DNA from: Oscillospiraceae bacterium
GTDB taxonomy: Bacteria; Bacillota; Clostridia; Oscillospirales; Oscillospiraceae
NCBI GenBank assembly: GCA_015068165.1
Contig: SVKZ01000002.1
Location: 1 to 64,000, forward strand
DNA length: 64,000 nucleotides
Direction of reading: 5' to 3'
Shown here piece after piece: positions 19,411-27,600 of the stretch (the first letter of the stretch is position 1; each line of letters begins with the position of its first letter). The translations under genes were made by a program, and so were the position numbers. The notes under the pieces are model-generated. The model searched no databases. It worked only from the letters and a program-made list of their open reading frames with translations, and was not told where the DNA came from.

Positions 19411-19564
19411 CCCTCCCCTATGGGGAGGGTGGTTTTTGCTGTGCAAAAACCGGGTGAGGTTTTAACGCCTCGCATCTATCGGTGCATTTTCAAATAACGA
19501 AGGGATTTTCGAACCTCATCCGTCAAAAATCAGAGATTTTTGCCACCTTCCCCAAAGGGGAAGG
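19411..19564. repeat. Family A palindromic repeat, long centre
   Basis: CCCTCCCCtatGGGGAGGG ... CCTTCCCCaaaGGGGAAGG with GGTTTTTGC/GCAAAAACC and CAAAAATC/GATTTTTG inner stems. Confidence 0.9.
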
Positions 19565-19578
19565 CTTAAATTAGGGGA

Positions 19579-20508
19579 TTATCTTACCTTCGCGCAAACA
19601 CAGCGCCAGTCTTCTTTTTGGCGAATTTCTGTGATTTCCAGGCCAGCGTTTTCCAATGCGGCAATCACATCGGAAAGGCGGGTATCCAAAATGCCGGAGC
19701 AAATCAAAATGCTGTCGGCACTTAAAAACTGGGGAAGGGTGGGGGCAAGATGGCAAATTACATCTGCCACAATGTTTACAAGCACCAAATCGTAATGTGC
19801 CCCGGAAAGCCGGGTCATCAGCTTCCTGTCCGCCGTAACATTGCCGGTCAGGGCGGTAAATTCCGGGGCGGTAAAACCGTTATAGGCGGCGTTCTCCCGG
19901 GAAATGTCCTCGGCCTTGGGGTCAATGTCCACGCCAATGGCGCTTTTTGCCCCTAAACGCAGGGCGGCAATAGAGAGAATACCGCTGCCGCTGCCCAGAT
20001 CCAGGCAGGAAAAGCCCGGTTTTATACATTCTTCCATTGCTTCCATCACCATTTGGGTGGAGGGGTGGGCGCCTGTGCCGAAGGTAAGACCCGGGTCTAA
20101 AATTACCGGCAGACGGTCTGTGTCATTTTCCAGCCAGTAGGGGAGCACTATGAGCTTTTCGCCAATTATCTGGGGCGGGTAATTTTCCTTCCAGCTTTCT
20201 TCCCAGTTGGTTTCTGCCAAAGTGTTTACGGTCATATTCAGCCCCAGGGATGCCACCAGCTTTTCCAGCCGGGCAAGACCTTCTGTGTCCGTATCCTCTA
20301 AGTAAAGCTTAATGTGGGAAAGCCCCTGGAGCTTTTCCTGCAGGCTTTCGTCTATATAATCCCAGTAGGCTTTGTTTTCGTCCAAAAAGGTCTCAAATTC
20401 CTGCTGATCTTCAATGAGCAGTTCTTCAAAACCGCCGCTTGTCAGTGCGGCAGCCACATCTTCAATTTGCGAAGGGGTTGTGGAGATGGTAATCTCAAGA
20501 TAGGTCAT
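19579..20508 (-). CDS. prmA: Ribosomal protein L11 methyltransferase
   Basis: DPGLTFGTGAHPSTQMVMEAMEE, CLDLGSGSGILSIAALRLGA; start trimmed to MTYLEITIS. Confidence 0.95.
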   Translation of the reverse strand: MTYLEITISTTPSQIEDVAAALTSGGFEELLIEDQQEFETFLDENKAYWDYIDESLQEKLQGLSHIKLYLEDTDTEGLARLEKLVASLGLNMTVNTLAETNWEESWKENYPPQIIGEKLIVLPYWLENDTDRLPVILDPGLTFGTGAHPSTQMVMEAMEECIKPGFSCLDLGSGSGILSIAALRLGAKSAIGVDIDPKAEDISRENAAYNGFTAPEFTALTGNVTADRKLMTRLSGAHYDLVLVNIVADVICHLAPTLPQFLSADSILICSGILDTRLSDVIAALENAGLEITEIRQKEDWRCVCAKVR

Positions 20509-20533
20509 AGGGCAGCTCCTTATAAGGGGATAA

Positions 20534-20640
20534 CCTTCCCCTCTGGGGAAGGTGGCATTTGCGAGGTACGAGCAAATGACGGATGAGGTCGACCTCACCC
20601 AACCTCGCTTTGCTCGGCCACCCTCCCCAAAGGGGAGGGG
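20534..20640. repeat. Family A palindromic repeat, short centre, reverse orientation
   Basis: CCTTCCCCtctGGGGAAGG ... GGATGAGG-tcga-CCTCACCC ... CCCTCCCCaaaGGGGAGGG. Confidence 0.9.
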
Positions 20641-20758
20641 ACATTTTCATTGTATCGCATTCGGTGAAAAATAACAACCGATTTTTTTGTTTTCCCCTAT
20701 CTATTTCCGGAAAAATAGTATATAATGATTCCATACGACAGTGAGGAGCGGGAAAAAG

Positions 20759-22021
20759 ATGGAAGAAATGACCCTGGGCGCGGGGGTGCAGCTTCGTTGT
20801 TTCCGGGACGACCGGTTTAAGCAAGGGTGCTTAAGCATCCAGTTTGTGCGCCCGATGAATAAAGAAGAAGCGGCAAAAAACGCTCTGCTTCCGGCAGTGC
20901 TGCTTCGCGGCACGGAAAAAAGCCCGGACATTGGCAGTATCACTGCCCGGCTGGACGATTTATACGGCGCATCCGTAGGCCCCCTTGTGCGCCGGGCGGG
21001 AGACTGGCAGACCAGCGGCCTGTTTTGCGGGTTTATTGACGATAAATATGCCTTGGATGGGGATGAGGTTTTTGCCCCTATGGTAGAGTTCCTCCGGGAA
21101 ATTCTTTTTTGCCCCCGGCTGGAAAAGGGCATTTTCCCGGAAAGCGTGGTGGAAAGCGAAAAGAAAAACCTGATTGCCACCATCGAATCCCGAATGAACG
21201 ATAAGCGCACCCTTGCCTTTGATAAGCTGATTGTAAATATGTGCAAAGCCGACAGCTTCGGCATTCCCCGGTTAGGACACAAGGAAGATGTGGCGGCTAT
21301 TACGGCACAAAGCCTGTATGCCCATTATGAAAACCTGCTGAAAACTGCCCGGGTGGAGCTTTTCTATGTGGGAAGCCAGGAACCTGGTGTGGTAGGGCAA
21401 AAGCTGAAGGCTTTGTTTGCCGATACGCCCCGGCAGGTGGCGGCTTTGCCGGAGCAGACACCCTTTGGGGAAGATCCGGGAGGAAGCCACCAGGAAAAAA
21501 TGGAGGTTTCTCAGGGAAAGCTGGCGATGGGCTTTGTAACCCCCATCACCCTCCGACACCCCAAATTTGCGGCAATGCAGCTTCTAAATGGCATTTTTGG
21601 CGGCGGTATGACCGGCAAGCTCTTTGCCAAAATAAGGGAAGAAATGTCCCTTTGCTACGACATCGGATCTTCTTACTACAGCAGTAAGGGTATTTTGGTG
21701 GTTTCTGCCGGTATTGACTTTGGGGCGCGGGATGTGGTAGAAAAACAGGTAGAAATGCAGCTGGAAGCAATTTGCAACGGCGAAATTTCCGCCTCAGAGC
21801 TGGAAAGCGCCCGGCAGATGCTCCTTTCTTCCCTGGAAAGTGTCCACGACACCCCCGGAAATATCGAAGGCTACTATGCCGTTCAGGGCTTAACGGGTAT
21901 GCTGTTTTCCCGGGAAGAATATAAGCAGGCAATTCTCCGCTGCACGGCGTCGGATATTTCTGAGGTGGCAAAAACCCTTCAAAAGCACACCGTATTTTTC
22001 CTTAAGGGGGTGCAGGAATGA
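20759..22021 (+). CDS. M16-family peptidase-like protein, YfmF-like (non-catalytic partner)
   Basis: M16 fold sequence with no HxxEH motif; overlaps the downstream M16 gene. Confidence 0.82.
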   Translation: MEEMTLGAGVQLRCFRDDRFKQGCLSIQFVRPMNKEEAAKNALLPAVLLRGTEKSPDIGSITARLDDLYGASVGPLVRRAGDWQTSGLFCGFIDDKYALDGDEVFAPMVEFLREILFCPRLEKGIFPESVVESEKKNLIATIESRMNDKRTLAFDKLIVNMCKADSFGIPRLGHKEDVAAITAQSLYAHYENLLKTARVELFYVGSQEPGVVGQKLKALFADTPRQVAALPEQTPFGEDPGGSHQEKMEVSQGKLAMGFVTPITLRHPKFAAMQLLNGIFGGGMTGKLFAKIREEMSLCYDIGSSYYSSKGILVVSAGIDFGARDVVEKQVEMQLEAICNGEISASELESARQMLLSSLESVHDTPGNIEGYYAVQGLTGMLFSREEYKQAILRCTASDISEVAKTLQKHTVFFLKGVQE

Positions 22022-23295
22022 TTGAAAAAGCTTACCCCCGGTTAGGCGAAAGGGTCTTTTGGGAGACCCTTCCCAACGGTCTTGCGGTCTGCGTGGTACC
22101 GAGACCGGGCTTTTCCAAAAAGCTGTGCTACTTCACCACCGATTACGGTGCAATCCATACCCAATTTTCGCTGGACGGAGAAAATGTGATTGCCCCTGCC
22201 GGCATCGCCCACTACTTGGAGCATAAGATGTTCGATATGCCCGGGGGCGAAATTTCCGGCTGCTTTGCCCAGCTGGGCGCAGATGTAAATGCCTTTACCA
22301 GTTACGATATGACCGCCTATTACTTCACCTGCACCGAGCGGTTTGACGAGGCTTTGGGGCTTCTTTTGGATTTTGTATCTACGCCGTATTTCACCGAGGA
22401 AAGCGTCCAAAAAGAGCAGGGGATCATCGGTCAGGAAATCGAAATGAATGCCGACAGCCCGGACACGGCGGTGTTTGAAAACCTGATGGGCTGTATGTAT
22501 CAAAACCATCCCATTTCCGTGCCGATTTTAGGCACACGGGATTCTATCGCGAAAATCACCCCGGAAATTCTGCATAAGTGCCATCGGGCATTCTATGCAC
22601 CGAATAATATGTTTCTTTGTGTTGTGGGGGATGTAGACCCGGAAGCGGTCTGCGCCATCGCAAGGGAACACTTACCGGCAGAAAAAACAGAAAAAGCCCC
22701 CCGGGTAGATACCTGGGCGGAAGATACTAAGATAGAAAAGCATCTGGTGGAAGCGAATATGGAGGTGGCAATGCCCATCTTTCAGCTTGGCTTCAAATGC
22801 CCCGACCCGGGCAAGGGAGAAAGGGCGGTGCGGACAGAGTTCGTGGCGGATTTGGCTTCCGAAGCCCTCTTTGGCGAGTCGTCGGATTTGTACCAGAGAT
22901 TATACGAAGAGGGGATTATTGATTCCTCCTTCGGCGGCGGCTTTGAAACCGTTTCCGGTATGGGAATGCTTACCGTCTCCGGCGACAGCGATTACCCGGA
23001 AAAGGTGAAAGAGGCGCTGCTTGCGGAAGCGGAGAAGCTCTGCCGTGAGGGAATTTCGGAGGAAAGACTCCTTCGGATGAAGCGCAGCGCGATGGGTCGC
23101 AGAATTCGGGCGCTGGATAGCTTCAATTCCCTGATTTTCCGGATTACGGCTTACTATTTTACGGAATTTGATTATTTTGAATTTCCCGCAATCTACGAAA
23201 AAATCACGCCTCGGGAGCTGACGGATTTCCTGCGTACAGCCGTTCGTGAGGAAAACTGCGCCCTCAGTGTGATTTATCCTGTAAAAGATGAATAA
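22018..23295 (+). CDS. M16-family zinc peptidase, YfmH-like
   Basis: GIAHYLEHKMFDMPGG (HxxEH), E at QGIIGQEIEMNADSPD. Confidence 0.9.
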   Translation: MIEKAYPRLGERVFWETLPNGLAVCVVPRPGFSKKLCYFTTDYGAIHTQFSLDGENVIAPAGIAHYLEHKMFDMPGGEISGCFAQLGADVNAFTSYDMTAYYFTCTERFDEALGLLLDFVSTPYFTEESVQKEQGIIGQEIEMNADSPDTAVFENLMGCMYQNHPISVPILGTRDSIAKITPEILHKCHRAFYAPNNMFLCVVGDVDPEAVCAIAREHLPAEKTEKAPRVDTWAEDTKIEKHLVEANMEVAMPIFQLGFKCPDPGKGERAVRTEFVADLASEALFGESSDLYQRLYEEGIIDSSFGGGFETVSGMGMLTVSGDSDYPEKVKEALLAEAEKLCREGISEERLLRMKRSAMGRRIRALDSFNSLIFRITAYYFTEFDYFEFPAIYEKITPRELTDFLRTAVREENCALSVIYPVKDE

Positions 23296-23298
23296 ATA

Positions 23299-23448
23299 CC
23301 TTCCCCCGTGGGGAAGGTGGCCGAGCGAAGCGAGGTCGGATGAGGAATGCGGGAGATAAAACTTCTGTATTTGCATTTGTACAGACCTATTGTGCACGCC
23401 GTTCCTCACCCGTCAGCTTCGCTGACACCCTCCCCCCGGGGGAGGGGA
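23299..23448. repeat. Family A palindromic repeat, long centre, reverse orientation
   Basis: CCTTCCCCcgtgGGGAAGG, CGAGCGAAGCGAGG, GTCAGCTTCGCTGAC, CCCTCCCCCCGGGGGAGGGG. Confidence 0.85.
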
Positions 23449-23479
23449 TTAACGGGGCGTGCTGCCGCTACAATGTAGT

Positions 23480-23535
23480 TTGTCGGCTTGCCGACACCAT
23501 AATTGTCAACTGTTAATTATCCATTGTCAATTTTA
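23480..23535. repeat. Family D repeat (half copy: hairpin plus TTGTCAACTGT.. arm)
   Basis: TGTCGGCttGCCGACA then AATTGTCAACTGTTAATTATCCATTGTCAATTTTA. Confidence 0.8.
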
Positions 23536-23551
23536 CAAAGGAGGAAACTAT

Positions 23552-24379
23552 ATGCAATACACAGAAATCTCTTTCCCCGGGCTTGGGATTGAAATCAATC
23601 CCGGCAGAGCCTTAGATCTGGGTTTTATGCAGATCAACTACTATGGCCTGATTATCGCCATAGGCCTTGCGCTGGCGGCTATTTACGGTCTGCGCCGCTG
23701 CAATCAGTTCGGCTTCAAGCAGGACGATGTGATTGACGGCGCGCTGATGATCATTCCCTTTGCCATTATCTGCACCCGGCTGTACTACTGCGCTTTCCAA
23801 TGGGAGCATTATAAGGACAATCCCATTTCCATTCTCTACATTTGGGAGGGCGGACTTGCCATTTACGGCGGTGTCATCGGCGCGGTGATCGGCATTATTG
23901 CCTATTGCGCCTATAAAAAAATCAGTATTTTCGCCGCCTTTGATATGGTAGGCATCAGCTTCCTCATCGGTCAGATGATCGGCCGCTGGGGCAACTTCTT
24001 CAATCGGGAAGCCTTCGGCAGTGCTACCGACGGCTTCCTTAGAATGGGGCTTTTCAATACCTATACCCAGTCCTGGGAATATCACCATCCCACTTTCCTG
24101 TACGAATCGCTGTGGAATGCCGCAGGCTTTGTGCTATTGCACTTTTTATCCAAAAAACGGCAGTATGACGGGCAGATCGCCCTGGGCTATGTTGCCTGGT
24201 ACGGCTTGGGCAGAGCATTTATTGAAGGTCTGCGGACGGACAGCCTTTACTGGGGACAGTACCGGGTCAGCCAGGTGCTGGCACTGGTCAGCTTTATTCT
24301 TGCCGGCGGTATGCTTCTTTTCCAGGCCTTCCGCAAGCACGATAAGAGTAAGCTCTATGTAAACCGGGTTTCCGAATAA
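23552..24379 (+). CDS. lgt: Prolipoprotein diacylglyceryl transferase
   Basis: GGLAIYGGVIGAVIG, GQMIGRWGNFFNREAFG, HPTFLYESLWN. Confidence 0.97.
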   Translation: MQYTEISFPGLGIEINPGRALDLGFMQINYYGLIIAIGLALAAIYGLRRCNQFGFKQDDVIDGALMIIPFAIICTRLYYCAFQWEHYKDNPISILYIWEGGLAIYGGVIGAVIGIIAYCAYKKISIFAAFDMVGISFLIGQMIGRWGNFFNREAFGSATDGFLRMGLFNTYTQSWEYHHPTFLYESLWNAAGFVLLHFLSKKRQYDGQIALGYVAWYGLGRAFIEGLRTDSLYWGQYRVSQVLALVSFILAGGMLLFQAFRKHDKSKLYVNRVSE

Positions 24380-24381
24380 AA

Positions 24382-24448
24382 TGTAGGGACACCCGTCCTC
24401 GGGTGTCCCTGGGAATATTAGCGGACACCCCGGAGGGGTGTCCCTACA
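24382..24448. repeat. Family B palindromic repeat (TGTAGGG...CCCTACA)
   Basis: TGTAGGGACACCCGtcctCGGGTGTCCC ... GGACACCCCggaGGGGTGTCCCTACA. Confidence 0.85.
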
Positions 24449-24479
24449 CGACCGTCTTTCATCGTTGTTTTTGCATAAA

Positions 24480-24512
24480 AGAAGGTAGACACCGTGTGTC
24501 TACCTTCTTTTT
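24480..24512. terminator. Bidirectional terminator
   Basis: AGAAGGTAGACACcgtGTGTCTACCTTCTTTTTT. Confidence 0.85.
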
Positions 24513-25825
24513 TAGTCTGCTTCCTTTTGGGCCTTTGTTTCAAGCTGTTTGGCTTTTCTTTGTTCCATCAGAATCTTAAATATTTCCTCGGTGGCAAGCT
24601 TTGCCTTCACAACCACCTCTTTTTGCTCTGTGGGGAAGACAAAATAGAGGGCGCGGTTGGTACTGATACCAATCACATCGTCTATTTGATAGAAATAAGG
24701 AATTGCCTCGCAGGTGTAGGCTGTGTCCGGGCTTTGGCGAAGGTCGATTTTGCCGTCGCAGCCTGTCAGGTGGAAGCCTTCTGTCGCATTGTGGGAAATT
24801 CTGCCCGAACCTACTTTATAAAGGGCCTTGGTGTCAACAATCATCGTAATATCACAGGGAACATTAAAGCCATAATTGCCGTCCAGGATTTCCTTGCGCA
24901 CACACTGGCGTTCCCACTTGTACCAATCGGGAACGTGGTCAAATTCCGTTTCTCCATCCAAAGCTTTGAGGTAGCCCAGCTCCGTAAGCTCCCACTTTTT
25001 GCCGCAGGCAGTGCAGGAGAGGGTAGTGCCGCTGCTTTCCATATTGCCCTCTTTTTGGCAGTGGGGACATTTGTAGAGAATGGTGTGCAGACCGTCTGCA
25101 CGGAAGGATTCGTCAATAACAATATTGTTTTCCTGTTGCCAGCGGAAATTATCAAAGGAAAATTCCCGGTCAATGACCGCCTGAATTTCCGAAACGCTCA
25201 TTTTCTTGATTTCTTCGGGAGAGAGGACATAGCGAAGCTCCGCGTGCATAGGAACTTTGCGGTTTTGCACATAGCCGTAAGCCGGAACGTGCAGATAAAC
25301 GCCGTTTGTCTTTAGCGTACAAAGGGGAACGCCCAGCAGCTTAATCAGCTTCGGAAGAGATGCAGGCAGGGTTACGCAAGTTCCGTCCAGGGTGTAAACC
25401 GCCTCGGGGAACATAAGTACAGAGCTTTTATTCTTTACAAGACAATGCTTTATGTCCCGGATCAGCTGAGGGTCGGATATATATTTTCTTGTGGGGAAGA
25501 TGCCGATGGGCTTCATAATCCAGTCAAGTCCCATAAAGGTTTCAAATGCGGCAACGGTATTAAATTTCCTGGGGTAGAGCATAGAGTAAGCAATCTCAAA
25601 ATCGGTAAAGGCTGCGTGATTCATAAGAATGAGAGCAGGCTCATCCTTGCCAAGCTTTTCCATACCCACTTCCGTGTGAGTAAAACGAGAAGGAAGCAGG
25701 GCAATCTTGCAGATGATTTTGAGGAGGGTTTGCCAAAACAGATTGGTTTTCTTTGGCTTAAAATATTTTGGTGTTTTGAGCGCCATTACCTCGTCATAGC
25801 TTTTTTCAAGCATCTTAATCTTCAT
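24512..25825 (-). CDS. PlsC-like 1-acyl-glycerol-3-phosphate acyltransferase with zinc-ribbon-like C-terminal half
   Basis: LILMNHAAFTDFEIAYSML (HX4D-like), MFPEAVYTLDGT; CPHCQKEG..CTACGKKW. Confidence 0.75.
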   Translation of the reverse strand: MKIKMLEKSYDEVMALKTPKYFKPKKTNLFWQTLLKIICKIALLPSRFTHTEVGMEKLGKDEPALILMNHAAFTDFEIAYSMLYPRKFNTVAAFETFMGLDWIMKPIGIFPTRKYISDPQLIRDIKHCLVKNKSSVLMFPEAVYTLDGTCVTLPASLPKLIKLLGVPLCTLKTNGVYLHVPAYGYVQNRKVPMHAELRYVLSPEEIKKMSVSEIQAVIDREFSFDNFRWQQENNIVIDESFRADGLHTILYKCPHCQKEGNMESSGTTLSCTACGKKWELTELGYLKALDGETEFDHVPDWYKWERQCVRKEILDGNYGFNVPCDITMIVDTKALYKVGSGRISHNATEGFHLTGCDGKIDLRQSPDTAYTCEAIPYFYQIDDVIGISTNRALYFVFPTEQKEVVVKAKLATEEIFKILMEQRKAKQLETKAQKEAD

Positions 25826-25933
25826 AGTGTCTACCTCTTTTTATAAAATGGGGTACTGTCAAACTCAGTATATCATTTTTTTTCACTTTTGCAAGGATTT
25901 TTGAACAGATTATGAATAAAACCAGAAAATGGC

Positions 25934-25961
25934 AAAAGCCACCCGCCCGGGTGGCTTTTTT
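25934..25961. terminator. Rho-independent terminator-like hairpin
   Basis: AAAAGCCACCCGCCCGGGTGGCTTTTTT. Confidence 0.8.
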
Positions 25962-25962
25962 A

Positions 25963-26070
25963 GTTGACAGTTGAAAGTGGGCAGTTGACAGTTAAGGTGT
26001 CGGCTATGCCGACTATTTGAATTGTCCGCAATGCGGACACAATAATTGGCAACTGTCAATTGTCCATTTT
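25963..26070. repeat. Family D repeat (full copy)
   Basis: GTTGACAGTTGAAAGTGGGCAGTTGACAGTT ... GTCGGCtatGCCGAC ... TGTCCGCaatGCGGACA ... AACTGTCAATTGTCCATTTTA. Confidence 0.85.
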
Positions 26071-26533
26071 ACTTCAAATCCATTTTGCCGATGAGGTGCA
26101 GAATATTCTTGCAATGCTCCCGTTCTTCAGCCGCAAGCTGGGCAAAGACCGGACCGTATTCTTTGTCGCCGGACAGGGCTTCATAGGCGGCAAGACACCG
26201 CATTTCCCGCCCGTAGCATTTCCGCAGGGCAATGGACGGTTCATCTACCTCTGCCGGGGCGGTATGTAGGCTGCAGCGCTCTCCGCTGACCATCCGGTAA
26301 ATTCCCCGCAGGCAGGTAACGTGGGTCTGTTCCTCTTCAAACATCCGCCGCAGCATCGCGCCCTCCTTACCGCCGAAACGGTGGGAAAGATACAGGTAGG
26401 TGGCGGCATCCTGCTTTTCCTCTGCAATCATCTGGGGCAGCTGCTGCAGGGAATAGGGGACAGCCTCTCCCTGAACCCGCTGCCAAACCTCCCTGGCCTT
26501 TTGACTAACTTCCATAAAACCACTCCTTTTCAT
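26069..26533 (-). CDS. Ferritin-like/rubrerythrin-like di-iron domain protein
   Basis: EEKQDAATYLYLSHRFGGKEGAMLRRMFEEEQTHVTCLRG ... AAEEREHCKNILHLIGKMDLK. Confidence 0.7.
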   Translation of the reverse strand: MKRSGFMEVSQKAREVWQRVQGEAVPYSLQQLPQMIAEEKQDAATYLYLSHRFGGKEGAMLRRMFEEEQTHVTCLRGIYRMVSGERCSLHTAPAEVDEPSIALRKCYGREMRCLAAYEALSGDKEYGPVFAQLAAEEREHCKNILHLIGKMDLK

Positions 26534-26584
26534 AGCCATACAGTAATAGTATATGCCACCGTCGTTGGGAAATTCGGAGAAAAT

Positions 26585-26802
26585 TGGCAGTTGACAATGG
26601 ACAATTGACAATTAAGGTGTCGGCAGAGCCGACGGATTGGAATGTAGGGGCGGCAATCTGCCGCCCGCGGGACGATGTGGGCATCGTCCCCTACGGTATA
26701 ATCGAAGGTGCGTACCAGGAGATTGCCACAGGCGGCAAAGCCGCCTTCGCAATGACAGCAAAGATGGGGAATTGTCCACTGTCAACTGTCCATTGTCAAT
26801 TT
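26585..26802. repeat. Composite repeat: family D arms enclosing family B (26643-26694) and family C (26720-26757) elements
   Basis: GGCAGTTGACAATGGACAATTGACAATT...[TGTAGGGGCGGC..CCCTAC]...[GATTGCCACAGGCGGCAAAGCCGCCTTCGCAATGACA]...AATTGTCCACTGTCAACTGTCCATTGTCAATT. Confidence 0.85.
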
Positions 26803-26822
26803 ATAAAATTCCCTCTTTTCTT

Positions 26823-26852
26823 TTTCGTTCATTTGTGCTATAATAAACGAAA
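26823..26852 (+). promoter_or_regulatory. lexA promoter region: TATAAT (26839-26844) flanked by 7-bp inverted arms TTTCGTT/AACGAAA
   Basis: Read directly; function as operator is inferred. Confidence 0.45.
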
Positions 26853-26875
26853 TTATTGGAAAGGGAGGCTGTCCT

Positions 26876-27454
26876 ATGCCCAGAAAGAGTAATAAAGCCC
26901 AGGAGATACTGGAATTTGTCAATACCTTTGTTCAGGAAAACGGCTATGCCCCCTCTGTCCGGGAAATCGGCGCAGCGGTGGGACTCAATTCCACTGCGTC
27001 CGTCAGCTACCATCTGCAGCAGCTGCAGGAGAGGGGACTACTTATGCCCTCCGGCGGCAAAGGCAGAAAACGGGCAATCGCCACAACCCAAAAACCGGGT
27101 CAGATTCCCATTGTGGGTATGGTTACCGCAGGTGAGCCGATTCTTGCCTGGGAAAACCGGGAGGGGACGATGGCCTGGGACGGTGATCCTAATTGCTTTG
27201 CGCTGCGTGTCCGGGGCGACAGCATGATAAATGCCGGCATTCTTTCCGGGGATAAGGTCGTGGTTCGCCCCCAGCAAACCGCCTACGACGGGCAGATCGT
27301 CGTAGCCCGCATTGGCGACGAAGCTACTGTAAAACGCCTCTCCCGCCGGAACGGTCAGATCTGGCTTCTGCCGGAAAATGAAAATTATGCCCCCATTGAC
27401 GGCTCGGAAGCGGAAATAATCGGCATCGTAAAGGCCGTTCACCGGGAATATTAA
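26876..27454 (+). CDS. lexA: LexA repressor
   Basis: HTH GYAPSVREIGAAVGLNSTASVSYHLQQL; peptidase S24 region with GDSMINAGILSGDKVVV. Confidence 0.96.
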   Translation: MPRKSNKAQEILEFVNTFVQENGYAPSVREIGAAVGLNSTASVSYHLQQLQERGLLMPSGGKGRKRAIATTQKPGQIPIVGMVTAGEPILAWENREGTMAWDGDPNCFALRVRGDSMINAGILSGDKVVVRPQQTAYDGQIVVARIGDEATVKRLSRRNGQIWLLPENENYAPIDGSEAEIIGIVKAVHREY

Positions 27455-27494
27455 GAAAAAAGAAAACTTTTTGTGGAAAAAGCCCCCAAAAGGG

Positions 27495-27523
27495 TTTACA
27501 TTTCTTTCCGATTGTGCTATACT
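27495..27523 (+). promoter_or_regulatory. Promoter upstream of ppdK
   Basis: TTTACA, 17-bp spacer, extended -10 TGcTATACT. Confidence 0.6.
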
Positions 27524-27600
27524 TTATGCGCTCATTTAGAAAAGTCTAAAAAAACAAAAAAACCGGCAAGAGAAGCCGGAAATACTGAAAGGGGTATCAT

